49,208 nt of DNA, taken from positions 1-49,208 of the forward strand of contig NZ_JAKKUV010000013.1 in NCBI RefSeq assembly GCF_021864465.1, written 5' to 3'. The notes below the pieces were generated by a model. The model saw only the letters and a program-made list of their open reading frames with translations. It ran no database searches and was not told the origin of the DNA. Position numbers and translations under genes: made by a program. Position 1 is the stretch's first letter; each line of letters opens with the position of its first letter. Positions 16,983 to 26,749 of this stretch are shown one piece after another. Source of the stretch: Hyphobacterium sp. SN044. GTDB taxonomy: Bacteria; Pseudomonadota; Alphaproteobacteria; Caulobacterales; Maricaulaceae.

Positions 16983-17041
16983 GCAGGCTTGAGCCTGCCT
17001 CCCCCGCGTGATCAAGTGCGCGCCAATTCGAGCACTTGATC
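16983..17041 (+). promoter_or_regulatory. Leader hairpins upstream of the peptide transporter
   Basis: GCAGGC at 16983-16988 pairs with GCCTGC at 16993-16998 (possible gshA terminator, no U-tract). Next, GATCAAGTGC at 17010-17019 and GCACTTGATC at 17032-17041 form a perfect 10-bp inverted repeat with a 12-base spacer, ending 19 bases before the TTG start codon of the transporter. A related GATCACTTGA lies at 16969-16978. The dyad could be an operator or an mRNA stem just upstream of the ribosome-binding site. Confidence 0.5.
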
Positions 17042-17060
17042 GAATGAAGGGGAGATCAAC

Positions 17061-18872
17061 TTGACCGACACGACAGTCGCTTCGCGGCCTGATCCGTCGC
17101 AGGACCGCAGCTTTTTCGGGCATCCGAAGGGGCTTGCCATCCTGTTCTTCACCGAGATGTGGGAGCGCTTTTCCTATTACGGGATGCGCGGCCTGCTGAT
17201 CATCTATCTGACCCAGCACTTCCTGTTTTCGGACGAACGGTCAACGCTCATCTATGGCGCCTACACGGCGCTGGTCTACGTGATGACGATCATCGGTGGC
17301 ACGCTGGCCGACCGTTATCTCGGCCAACGAAAGGCCGTGACATTCGGTGCGATATTGCTGGTGCTTGGACACGGCATGATGGCATTCGAAGGGGCCGGAT
17401 CACGTGAAATCCTGACGTTCGAAGGCACGGAATACGAACTGACGCTCGACGGGCGAGGTGGCGACGCCAACCAGATTATCGTGCTGGGAGACGCACAGTC
17501 GCGGATCGAGTTCGCAGAAGGCGGCACCGTCATCGCCGTCGCCGATCCAGACGCGGTCGGCCTTCCGGCGGAAATTCCGTTTTCGAGCGACATGACACGA
17601 ACGGTTCAGGAGCCGCTCTACGTCAACATTCTCTACCTGGCGCTTGCACTGATCATCGCCGGTGTCGGCTTCCTGAAGGCGAACATCTCGACGATTGTCG
17701 GCACGCTCTACGGGCTTGGCGATCCCCGGCGCGATTCCGGCTTCACGCTTTTTTACATGGGGATCAATCTCGGTTCCTTCCTGTCCTCCGTAATCATCGG
17801 CTATATCGGCATCGCCTACGGCTGGGCCTGGGGTTTCGGCCTCGCCGGCGTCGGCATGCTGGCTGGCCTGCTGACCTTCCTGGTGTTCCAAGGTTGGCTG
17901 GAGGGCCGAGCCGATCCGCCCGATGCAGAGAAGCTGAAGCAGAAGGTCTTCGGGCCGATCAATGTTGAGTGGGCCTGCTATCTCGCGGGTCTTGGCATCA
18001 TCGCGATCTCGATGTTGGCCGTGATGAACCCTCAATACATGGGCGGCATTCTCGGTCCGCTCGGCCTGATCATGCTGATCTTCCTGGCCGGTTACGCTTT
18101 CCTGAAAACGAAGGGGATCGAGCGCCGTCAGATGTTCGCGGCGATCTATTTCGTGCTGGCGCAGATTCCGTTCTGGGCACTGTTCGAACAGGCCGGCTCC
18201 TCGCTGAACCTGTTTACCGACCGACTGGTGGACCGCACGATGTTCGGCTGGTCCGTCCCGGCACCGGTCTTCCAGAGCCTCAACGCGGGCTTCATTTTCA
18301 TCTTCGCGCCCATCATGGCATGGCTCTGGATCTATCTCGCCAAGCGCAACCGCAATCCCTCGACTCCGGTCAAGTTTGCTCTCGGCGTGCTCATGGCCGG
18401 TCTCGGATTCTTTGCGCTGGTCGGTGGTATGGGGATGAGCGGTGAAGCCGGTCTGACGGCCGTCTACTTCATCTTCCTGATCTATTTCATCCACACGATG
18501 GGTGAATTGATGCTGTCGCCGGTCGGCCTGTCAGCCGTGACCAAGCTGGCACCGGCCCGTGTTGTCGGCATGACGATGGGGGCCTGGTTCCTCTATTCGG
18601 GCCTGTCGAACTTCCTGGCGGGCGTTATCGCGTCAACGACCGGTGCCGAAACGATCGGTGGTCAGCTGACTGACGTGGCTAGTGCCAAAGCGACCTATAC
18701 CGATGTCTATACCCAGGTGGGCCTCATTGCCGTGGGTATCGCCGTCGTGATGTTGCTGATCTCGCCCTTCATCAAGTGGCTGATGGCGGGCGCGGACCAG
18801 CGAATGGAATCACATCCCGAGGATACCGAGGCGGGCGGACCTTCCATGGACCGCACGTCGGGTGCGCCATAA
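17061..18872 (+). CDS. POT/PTR2 family proton-dependent peptide transporter with lumenal insertion
   Basis: A 603-residue major-facilitator transporter of the POT family, importing di- and tripeptides with protons across the inner membrane. The signature ExxERFxYY is EMWERFSYY at 32-40. The second PTR2 motif FYMGINLGSFLS is also present. The start is TTG at 17061, preceded by AAGGGGAG. A hydrophilic segment of about 76 residues (111-186, beginning GAGSREILTFEGTEYEL) interrupts the usual helix 3-helix 4 connection; it is rich in beta-strand-forming and acidic residues and would face the periplasm. Substrate specificity beyond peptides is not determined. Confidence 0.92.
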   Translation: MTDTTVASRPDPSQDRSFFGHPKGLAILFFTEMWERFSYYGMRGLLIIYLTQHFLFSDERSTLIYGAYTALVYVMTIIGGTLADRYLGQRKAVTFGAILLVLGHGMMAFEGAGSREILTFEGTEYELTLDGRGGDANQIIVLGDAQSRIEFAEGGTVIAVADPDAVGLPAEIPFSSDMTRTVQEPLYVNILYLALALIIAGVGFLKANISTIVGTLYGLGDPRRDSGFTLFYMGINLGSFLSSVIIGYIGIAYGWAWGFGLAGVGMLAGLLTFLVFQGWLEGRADPPDAEKLKQKVFGPINVEWACYLAGLGIIAISMLAVMNPQYMGGILGPLGLIMLIFLAGYAFLKTKGIERRQMFAAIYFVLAQIPFWALFEQAGSSLNLFTDRLVDRTMFGWSVPAPVFQSLNAGFIFIFAPIMAWLWIYLAKRNRNPSTPVKFALGVLMAGLGFFALVGGMGMSGEAGLTAVYFIFLIYFIHTMGELMLSPVGLSAVTKLAPARVVGMTMGAWFLYSGLSNFLAGVIASTTGAETIGGQLTDVASAKATYTDVYTQVGLIAVGIAVVMLLISPFIKWLMAGADQRMESHPEDTEAGGPSMDRTSGAP

Positions 18873-18900
18873 TCGGCGCTCCCACGGGAGAAACGAAGAA

Positions 18901-18926
18901 GGGCCGCGGAGTTATCTCCGCGGCCC
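18901..18926. terminator. Bidirectional terminator
   Basis: GGGCCGCGGAG (18901-18911) and CTCCGCGGCCC (18916-18926) form a perfect 11-bp stem with a TTAT loop, followed rightward by GTTTCATT and flanked leftward by GAAGAA. It sits between the convergent transporter and TonB-receptor genes and can serve both. Confidence 0.85.
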
Positions 18927-18966
18927 GTTTCATTCTGACGCCCGTCTCGGAGGGGGCCGGTACCGG

Positions 18967-21108
18967 TCAGAATGTTCCGCGCATCTGGACGTAGAGGGTG
19001 GCGCCTTCGCTGGTGTTGCGGTCCTCGATGAAGGCCACGACACCGCCCTGACGCCCGCCCTGGTCGGGGTCGAAAATGAAGCGGCGCAAATCCTGACCGT
19101 TGTCGAAGACGTAGTCGGCACCCAGGCGCGTCGTCACGCCGAACCAGCGCGTCGTCTCGATGTAGATGTCGAAATCACCGTCGGAGAAGCCTTGCTGTTG
19201 CAGCTCGTTGGCGCGGAAGACCTTGCCGTTCGACAGCCAGTAATAATCCCAGCCCCAGGCCCATTGCTGTTCGGGGAAGGTCTGGCGGAAGTCGAGCCGG
19301 GCCTCCCATTCGCGGATGCCGGTGAAAACGCGGTCCCGCCCGGTCAGCGGATCGGTGATGTTGGTGCCGTACCATTCAAAGAAGGTCGTCAGGACAGCGT
19401 TGCGAAGTCCGATCCGGTCGAGCGGGGTGGTCGCATTCAGGGTGACCCGGTCGATCGTGCCGTCGCCGATATTGCCCGGCACGTCGAAATAGCGGCCGGT
19501 GACGAGGTTCAGGCGTGGCTCGAAATCGTCGAGCCCTTCGATGAAGTCGCGCCCGACCTTGATCGACACCGACGCATCATCGCCGAAGGTCCGCGTCCAC
19601 TCTGCTTCGACCGTCCAGGTGCGCTGCGGCTCGTAGTCCGGATTGCCGAAGGTCGAGTTGTTGTTGTCGAGATCGACTGAGCTGGCGAACTTCCCGAACT
19701 CCAGCTGGGCGACGTCTCGTTCGACCGCGAAACGCAGGCGGTTGGCAGCGTCCAGCCGCCAGTTCAGCGTCACGGACGGCTTCGGATAGAAGAAGGTCCG
19801 CGACTGTTCGACATCGCCGGTCTGGCTGATCTCGGAGAATTCGAGGCGCAATCCGCTCTCGATATTCACGTCGTCATTCAGCGTCCAGACATGCCGGCCA
19901 AACAGCTCGGCGCGGCGTTCCTCGACCCGGGCATCGGCGACCGGCAGGTCGATCGGGGTGAGGGTGGTGCCGTCGTCATAGGTCAGCGCGACGAAGGAAT
20001 CGCGGGCGTTGAAGGCGCCCTCCGCGCCGAATTCGATCGTGTGGGTCTCGTTCGGTGTCCAGGTGAAGGCCTGACGTAACGCCAGTTCGGTGTAATTGCC
20101 TTCGGCTTCGAAGATCACCGCCTCGACGAAGGCGACGGGATCGTAGACCTCGAAGGGTTCGGGACCGTCCTCCCATTGTTCGTAAGAGACGAAGCCGGTC
20201 GTGGTCGAGGCCAGCGTGTCCGTCCAGTCGCGGCTCCAGGTCACGGAACCGCGTCCGCCCATGCCGTAGTTGAACGTCTCTGAGCGTTCAAAGCGGATCG
20301 GAGCGAAGCCGCCGCCCGGTTGGACGCCGTCGACGAAGCCCACATTCTGCCGGTGCCAATCCCAGATCCAGCCGCGACCATCGATGCGGAGCTCTGACCC
20401 GTCGCCGAGCGTTGTGTTCAGCGAGAATGTGGGATTGATCTCCCATGAATCGCGCTGATCGCTCTCGCTTCGCCGTTCCAGCCAGTTGCCGGCACCGTCA
20501 TAGAGGGCCTCGCGCCGATTGAACCGGCGTGCACTCAGGCTGCCTTCCAGACCCAAGGTGAGTTCAGTCACCTCGCCGAGCCGCCGCGACATGGAGATCG
20601 ACCCGGACGGTGTGATGCGCGCATTGTCCCAATAGGACAGTCGCAGATTCCAGGACGTCGATTCCCCGGCCCCTTCGCGCAGGATGATGTTCGCGAGACG
20701 CGCGTGACCGCGCATTTCGAACTCGCCGGCGGAATCGCTGATCAGCTCGATCCGCTCGACATCCCCGGCGGGAATGCGTTGCAGGACCGTGTCCAGGGAG
20801 ATCGACTTGTTCGACGGCCGCCGTCCGTTGATCAGCAGGTTTCCGAAGGAATCGCCCAGCCCCCGGCGCTCCGTATCCCCGCCATTCAACGAAAAGCCCG
20901 GCAGGCGCGTGATCATGTCCAGCGCCGTGACCGGTGAGAAGCCTATGAAAAAGTCGGCCGGATAGGACTGCCGGCCGTCAGTGACGACCGCAGCATCCGG
21001 TTCGATCTGCCGGACAGCGGCTTCGCCCTCCTGGGCGTCAGCCATGGTGAAAAATGCAAAGACAGTCGTGGCCGCACTTGCCAGTGCGGCAACCTTGATC
21101 CCTGTCAC
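18967..21108 (-). CDS. TonB-dependent outer-membrane receptor
   Basis: A 713-residue outer-membrane receptor. A signal peptide (about residues 1-25, ending TMADAQ) is followed by a plug domain with MITRLPGFSLNGG, GNLLINGRRPSNKS and IPAGDVERIELISD, the typical carboxypeptidase-free TonB plug pattern. Repeated alternating aromatic strands then form the 22-strand barrel, ending in the C-terminal Phe (LYVQMRGTF) needed for outer-membrane insertion. The start is GTG at 21108 with GGGAG 6 bases upstream. No obvious TonB box is visible near the N-terminus. The ligand is unknown, and no periplasmic transporter genes adjoin it. Confidence 0.9.
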   Translation of the reverse strand: MTGIKVAALASAATTVFAFFTMADAQEGEAAVRQIEPDAAVVTDGRQSYPADFFIGFSPVTALDMITRLPGFSLNGGDTERRGLGDSFGNLLINGRRPSNKSISLDTVLQRIPAGDVERIELISDSAGEFEMRGHARLANIILREGAGESTSWNLRLSYWDNARITPSGSISMSRRLGEVTELTLGLEGSLSARRFNRREALYDGAGNWLERRSESDQRDSWEINPTFSLNTTLGDGSELRIDGRGWIWDWHRQNVGFVDGVQPGGGFAPIRFERSETFNYGMGGRGSVTWSRDWTDTLASTTTGFVSYEQWEDGPEPFEVYDPVAFVEAVIFEAEGNYTELALRQAFTWTPNETHTIEFGAEGAFNARDSFVALTYDDGTTLTPIDLPVADARVEERRAELFGRHVWTLNDDVNIESGLRLEFSEISQTGDVEQSRTFFYPKPSVTLNWRLDAANRLRFAVERDVAQLEFGKFASSVDLDNNNSTFGNPDYEPQRTWTVEAEWTRTFGDDASVSIKVGRDFIEGLDDFEPRLNLVTGRYFDVPGNIGDGTIDRVTLNATTPLDRIGLRNAVLTTFFEWYGTNITDPLTGRDRVFTGIREWEARLDFRQTFPEQQWAWGWDYYWLSNGKVFRANELQQQGFSDGDFDIYIETTRWFGVTTRLGADYVFDNGQDLRRFIFDPDQGGRQGGVVAFIEDRNTSEGATLYVQMRGTF

Positions 21109-21210
21109 GCGCGTCTCCCTCGCGAACGCGCCCGTCCCTAGCCGAAGCCGACACTAGTCCGCATTCGCAGCTTCGTGCGTTACATGTCAGTAAGGGGGTT
21201 CACGCGTTCG

Positions 21211-22623
21211 TCAGGCGGCACCGCCAACCGTAAGTCCGGTGATCTTCAGCGTCGGCTGGCCGACACCGACCGGCACGCCCTGGCCGGCCTTGCCGCAAAC
21301 CCCGATGCCGGGATCGAGCGCGAAATCATTGCCGATCATGGAGATCCGGGTGAGGGCGGTGGGACCATCGCCGATCAGGGTTGCGCCCTTCACCGGGGCG
21401 ACGATCTTCCCGTTCTCGACCTTGTAGGCTTCGGTACACTGGAAGACGAATTTGCCCGAAGTGATGTCCACCTGACCGCCGCCGAAATTCACGGCGTAAA
21501 GACCATCCTTCAGGCTGGCGACGATCTCCTGCGGATCGTCCCGGCCGCCGAGCATGTAGGTGTTGGTCATGCGCGGCATGGGCATGTGGGCGTAGGATTC
21601 GCGTCGGCCATTGCCGGTCGATGCGACGCCCATCAGGCGGGCGTTCAGCCGGTCCTGCATGTAGCCTTTGAGGATGCCGTCCTCAATCAGCACGGTGCGG
21701 CTGGTCGGCGTGCCTTCATCGTCAACGGTCAGGGAGCCGCGGCGCTTCTCGATCGTGCCGTCATCGACCACGGTGACCCCCGCAGACGCCACGCGCTCCC
21801 CGACACGGCCGGAGAAGGCGGAGCTGCCCTTGCGGTTGAAGTCACCTTCGAGGCCATGCCCCACCGCTTCGTGGAGCAGGACGGCGGGCCAGCCCGGGCC
21901 GAGGACGACGTCGGCCTGGCCGGCGCGGGCGTCGATTGCATCGAGATTGACGCGGGCAATGCGCAGTGCTTCGTCGGCGAGCCCTTTCCAGCTTTCAGGC
22001 TGTATCCAGACATGAAAGGCGTCGCGTCCGCCGGCGCCAGCGGAGCCGGATTCGCGGCGGCCATCGCGCTCGACCGTGACCGAGACATTGATCCGGACCA
22101 GCGGCCGGTCATCGGTCTTCAGATCGCCGTCGGCGCGCAAGATACCGATGATGCGGCGCGAGCCCGCGAGGCTGGCCGAAACCTGAACGACGGACGGATC
22201 CTTCGCGCGGACATAGGCGTCGATTTCCGCGAGCAAATTCACCTTGGTCTCGAAATCCGGTTCGCCGACCGGGTCGATGGAATCATAGAGGCGGCGATTG
22301 GTACCGGCAGGCGGCTCGGCCAGAACGCCCGAGCGTCCGCGCTTGGCGGCTGCGGCGGCTTCACCGGCCCGGTCGAGAGCGGCGAGGGTGGGGTCGGACG
22401 TGTGGGCGTAGCCGGTGGATTCCCCGCTGACCACGCGCAGGCCGAAGCCGCGCAGCGCATCGAAGCTGGCCGATTTCAGCCGGCCATCGTCCCAGACGAG
22501 GGATTCGCTGACACCGTGTTCGAGGAAGAGTTCGCCATCGTCGGCACCGTCCAGCGGCCCGGCAATCCGGGCGCGGGCGGAATCGGCATCGAATTCAAAC
22601 GGGGCGAAGGGGTCGCCGGTCAT
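21211..22623 (-). CDS. tldD: TldD metalloprotease
   Basis: A 470-residue TldD-type zinc metalloprotease subunit. TldD and TldE (PmbA) together cleave unfolded peptides, such as the microcin B17 leader and CcdA antitoxin in E. coli. The metal motif HEAVGH is at 251-256, and the C-terminal MIGNDFALDPGIGVCGKAGQG is the family's closing signature. No tldE is nearby. In many alphaproteobacteria tldD lies just upstream of ctaC; here two TPR genes intervene. Its start codon lies in the 3' arm of a long perfect hairpin (see 22621-22655). Confidence 0.95.
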   Translation of the reverse strand: MTGDPFAPFEFDADSARARIAGPLDGADDGELFLEHGVSESLVWDDGRLKSASFDALRGFGLRVVSGESTGYAHTSDPTLAALDRAGEAAAAAKRGRSGVLAEPPAGTNRRLYDSIDPVGEPDFETKVNLLAEIDAYVRAKDPSVVQVSASLAGSRRIIGILRADGDLKTDDRPLVRINVSVTVERDGRRESGSAGAGGRDAFHVWIQPESWKGLADEALRIARVNLDAIDARAGQADVVLGPGWPAVLLHEAVGHGLEGDFNRKGSSAFSGRVGERVASAGVTVVDDGTIEKRRGSLTVDDEGTPTSRTVLIEDGILKGYMQDRLNARLMGVASTGNGRRESYAHMPMPRMTNTYMLGGRDDPQEIVASLKDGLYAVNFGGGQVDITSGKFVFQCTEAYKVENGKIVAPVKGATLIGDGPTALTRISMIGNDFALDPGIGVCGKAGQGVPVGVGQPTLKITGLTVGGAA

Positions 22624-22655
22624 GGAGCCTCACTCGTTTCGCATGAGGCTCCATG
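22621..22655 (-). promoter_or_regulatory. Hairpin enclosing the tldD start codon
   Basis: CATGGAGCCTCA (22621-22632) and TGAGGCTCCATG (22644-22655) form a perfect 12-bp inverted repeat around an 11-base loop. In the leftward mRNA the 3' arm ends with the tldD ATG and contains the only GAGG-type ribosome-binding site, so both would be base-paired. The loop and 3' arm also hold ATG-CGA-AAC-GAG-TGA, a 4-codon frame that ends just ahead of the start. It may control translation, or it may be the terminator of the upstream TPR gene. Confidence 0.6.
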
Positions 22656-22696
22656 GATAACCGACGCATGGCGCAGGCGCGAGGCCCGCGTGTCAG

Positions 22697-23263
22697 TCAG
22701 CTGTTGTTGACGATGCGAAACCGGTCGAGTTCACGGCGGACCGCCGTCCAGTCCGGATCGAGCTCGAGCGCGGTCAGATAGTCCTGATAGGCGGCCACGT
22801 TATTTTCCATCATCTCGTAGGCGATGGCGCGGTTCACATAGGCGCGCTCCGGATGGTCGATCCCGGCCTCGATCGCCGCGGTTGCGGCATCAACGGCGTC
22901 CTGCGGACGGTTCAGGCGGACATAGGCGGCTGAGAAGTTCAGCTGGATTTCCGGGGCCTCGAAGCCGAGATCGACGGCATCTTCGAGGTCACGCAGCGCC
23001 GACAACGGCTGGCCCATATTCATCAGGATGACGGCGCGGTTCACATAGGTCCGTGCCCGCGTGTCGCGATCCATCATGTTGTGGTCGAAGGCGGCGTTGC
23101 AGTCGCGCAGCGCGGCCATGTCGAACTGGTGCATGGCGGCATTCTGGTAGCAGCCGGCGGCAGCGCTGCGGCCGACGACGACCATGGACTGGGAAAAGGC
23201 CGGGGCCGACAAGGCGGTCGCAGCGGCCAGGGATGCAATAGCGATTGCGAGTTTGGTTTTCAT
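22697..23263 (-). CDS. Secreted TPR-repeat protein
   Basis: A 188-residue protein with a signal peptide (MKTKLAIAIASLAAATALSAPAFS) and about three tetratricopeptide repeats, for example RTYVNRAVILMNMGQ and RAYVNRAIAYEMMENN. Two cysteines separated by 16 residues (GC...DC) precede the repeats and are shared with the adjacent paralogue, suggesting a periplasmic disulfide. TPR proteins usually act as protein-protein scaffolds; no partner is evident. It lies between tldD and the paralogue at 23403, all on the same strand, and may be expressed with them. Confidence 0.82.
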   Translation of the reverse strand: MKTKLAIAIASLAAATALSAPAFSQSMVVVGRSAAAGCYQNAAMHQFDMAALRDCNAAFDHNMMDRDTRARTYVNRAVILMNMGQPLSALRDLEDAVDLGFEAPEIQLNFSAAYVRLNRPQDAVDAATAAIEAGIDHPERAYVNRAIAYEMMENNVAAYQDYLTALELDPDWTAVRRELDRFRIVNNS

Positions 23264-23281
23264 GGCGTTCCTCCCGAAAGC

Positions 23282-23318
23282 CGGTCCGGCGGCTTCAGGG
23301 CTGCTGCAAGCCGGACCG
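23282..23318 (-). promoter_or_regulatory. Stem-loop in the gap between the two TPR genes
   Basis: GGTCCGGC (23283-23290) pairs with GCCGGACC (23310-23317). The flanking CTT/AAG can extend the stem with a small bulge. It lies about 20 bases before the downstream TPR start and so could be either a leader structure or a weak terminator for the upstream TPR gene. No U-tract is evident. Confidence 0.4.
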
Positions 23319-23402
23319 TGATGCTCACCACGCTAGCGCCGCGGCGGAAGAACGGAACTCAGGCAGGCCTACTCTCACGCCGAAGTGATTCCGATCACGT
23401 GG

Positions 23403-23963
23403 TCAGGAGAGAGAGTGAACCTGGAAGCGGTCGAGCGCCTCTCGCGGGCGTGACCAGTCCGGCGCGACCTCTGCGGCGTCGCGATAACTTTCATAGGCCG
23501 AGCGGATGTCGCCGAGCAGCTCCAGGGCCACGCCCCGGTTGAACAGCGCATTCGCACGGGAATTCGTGCCGGCGGCAACGGCATAGTCCGCGGCCTCCAC
23601 TGCCTCGGCATAGCGTTCGAGCAGAATGAGAGCGGCCGAACGGTTCGTCGCCGATTCGGGCATAAGGGTCGGATCGATCTCGTCGGCGCGGCTGAAATCG
23701 TCGAGCGCTTCATCGGCATGGCCGATATTGATCAGGATGATTCCCCGGTTGATGTGGGTCTTGGCGAGTTCGTTCTGGGTCAGATTGGCCCGCGCAATCG
23801 CGCGGTCGCATTCGTAGAGGGCTTCGCGCTGCGCGTTTCTCTGCATAGCGCCTTCAAAGCAGTTCCGGGCGGGACTGCCTGCCGCATATGCAGTGTAAAT
23901 CTGTGCGTCTGCAGGCGCGGACAACCCGATAGCGGCTGCCAGAATGGCCAGTCTGATGACCAT
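23403..23963 (-). CDS. Secreted TPR-repeat protein, paralogue
   Basis: A 186-residue protein starting at the ATG at 23963, just after a strong GGAGGG, which gives a good signal peptide (MVIRLAILAAAIGLSAPADA). The frame is open 21 bases further upstream, but that would swallow the ribosome-binding site. It has the same layout as the neighbour at 22697: signal, C-x16-C, then TPR units (KTHINRGIILINIG, SRANALFNRGVALELLG), ending in PREALDRFQVHSL, comparable to VRRELDRFRI. A tandem duplication is likely. Function unknown. Confidence 0.82.
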   Translation of the reverse strand: MVIRLAILAAAIGLSAPADAQIYTAYAAGSPARNCFEGAMQRNAQREALYECDRAIARANLTQNELAKTHINRGIILINIGHADEALDDFSRADEIDPTLMPESATNRSAALILLERYAEAVEAADYAVAAGTNSRANALFNRGVALELLGDIRSAYESYRDAAEVAPDWSRPREALDRFQVHSLS

Positions 23964-24101
23964 GACTCCCTCCCTTGAAGCCATAATTCAAACCGCACAG
24001 TAGCAAATTCGAACCGCAGCAAAAAGCCGCCCGTTGCTTCACCCGGCCATCGACAAGCGCCGCCTGACGTCTTATTGCGACAAAACAACGCTGTTAGCGG
24101 C

Positions 24102-24130
24102 CTGACAGGACCGTCACACGGCTCTATATT
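24102..24130 (+). promoter_or_regulatory. Promoter of the cytochrome oxidase operon
   Basis: CTGACA (24102-24107) and TATATT (24125-24130) are separated by 17 bases and fit a housekeeping sigma-70 promoter. Transcription would start near 24137, leaving about 50 bases of leader before ctaC at 24189. Confidence 0.65.
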
Positions 24131-24188
24131 CCGCCGCGCCTGGCGAGGGGGCTCGCTCCCGTTAAGCCGAATTGCACCTGGGGAAGAC

Positions 24189-25037
24189 ATGCGATTCTTG
24201 ACCGCGATACTTGCCACCTGGGCCGCCGCCGCATCCGGTGCGTTGGCTCAGGCCGGACGGCCGCACGATGGCGGCATCGGGCTTCAACGTTCCGTCACGT
24301 CGATGATGGACGGGATTACCCATTTCCACACTTTCGTGCTGATCATCATCACGGCGATCACGCTGATCGTTCTGGCGCTGCTGATCTACGTGATTTTCCG
24401 CTTCCGGGCGAAAGCCAATCCGGAGCCGAGCAAGTTCAGCCACAACACGCTGGTCGAGGTGATCTGGACCGGTATCCCGGTTCTGATCCTGTTCGTGATC
24501 GCGATCCCGTCCTTCCGACTCCTCTACCACAATGACGTCATTCCGGAGTCGGAGATGACGATCAAGGTGACCGGTTACCAGTGGTATTGGGGCTATGAGT
24601 ATCCCGACCAGGAGATCGGCGAATACCTGTCGAACATGATCCCGGACGAGGAAATCGACGAGGCGGCCGGCCAGGTCCGGCTCCTGTCGGTCGACTATCC
24701 GATGGTGATCCCGGTCGATACGACGGTGCGCGTCCAGGTGACCGCCGCGGACGTGATCCACTCGTTCGCGATGCCGTCCTTCGGCAACAAGATCGACGCG
24801 ATCCCGGGCCGTCTCAACGAGACCTGGATCAATGCGCGTGAAACCGGCGTGTATTACGGCCAGTGCTCGGAACTGTGCGGCCAATTCCACGCCTTCATGC
24901 CGATCGAGATCCATGTCGTCCCGCAGGACGTGTTCGAGCAGTGGTCCGCCGCGGTCGCGGAAGACCCGGACTCGGGCAATGCCATTCTCGCCGAATTCCA
25001 ATCCGCACAGCGCGACACGCGCATGGCCGCGCGCTGA
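24189..25037 (+). CDS. ctaC: Cytochrome c oxidase subunit II
   Basis: A 282-residue subunit II of aa3-type cytochrome c oxidase, which takes electrons from cytochrome c through the CuA centre. It has a signal peptide (MRFLTAILATWAAAASGALAQ), two membrane helices (about 47-70 and 90-110), the aromatic YQWYWGYEYP electron-entry segment, and CuA ligands His191, Cys226, Glu228, Cys230, His234 and Met237 (GQCSELCGQFHAFM). The ATG at 24189 is preferred to an upstream in-frame start because it begins the signal peptide and follows GGGGAAG. There is no fused cytochrome c domain. It is the first gene of the cta operon. Confidence 0.97.
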   Translation: MRFLTAILATWAAAASGALAQAGRPHDGGIGLQRSVTSMMDGITHFHTFVLIIITAITLIVLALLIYVIFRFRAKANPEPSKFSHNTLVEVIWTGIPVLILFVIAIPSFRLLYHNDVIPESEMTIKVTGYQWYWGYEYPDQEIGEYLSNMIPDEEIDEAAGQVRLLSVDYPMVIPVDTTVRVQVTAADVIHSFAMPSFGNKIDAIPGRLNETWINARETGVYYGQCSELCGQFHAFMPIEIHVVPQDVFEQWSAAVAEDPDSGNAILAEFQSAQRDTRMAAR

Positions 25038-25045
25038 GGAGCTGA

Positions 25046-26677
<1,632 letters not shown>

Positions 26678-26687
26678 CCGAAAGCAA

Positions 26688-26715
26688 GCGAACCCCGGCC
26701 CGGTCCGGGGTTCGC
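26688..26715 (+). terminator. Intercistronic hairpin between ctaD and ctaB
   Basis: GCGAACCCCGG (26688-26698) and CCGGGGTTCGC (26705-26715) form a perfect 11-bp stem with a CCCGGT loop, followed by CTCTTCC. Its position suggests partial termination or 3'-end protection of the ctaC-ctaD message, giving more oxidase subunits than assembly factors. Confidence 0.7.
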
Positions 26716-26749
26716 CTCTTCCGGTGATGGACAACAGGCCTGAACCGAC

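Noticed and set aside
24075-25037. Longer form of CtaC starting at 24075
   Set aside because: The start would lie inside the promoter; the signal peptide begins at 24189.
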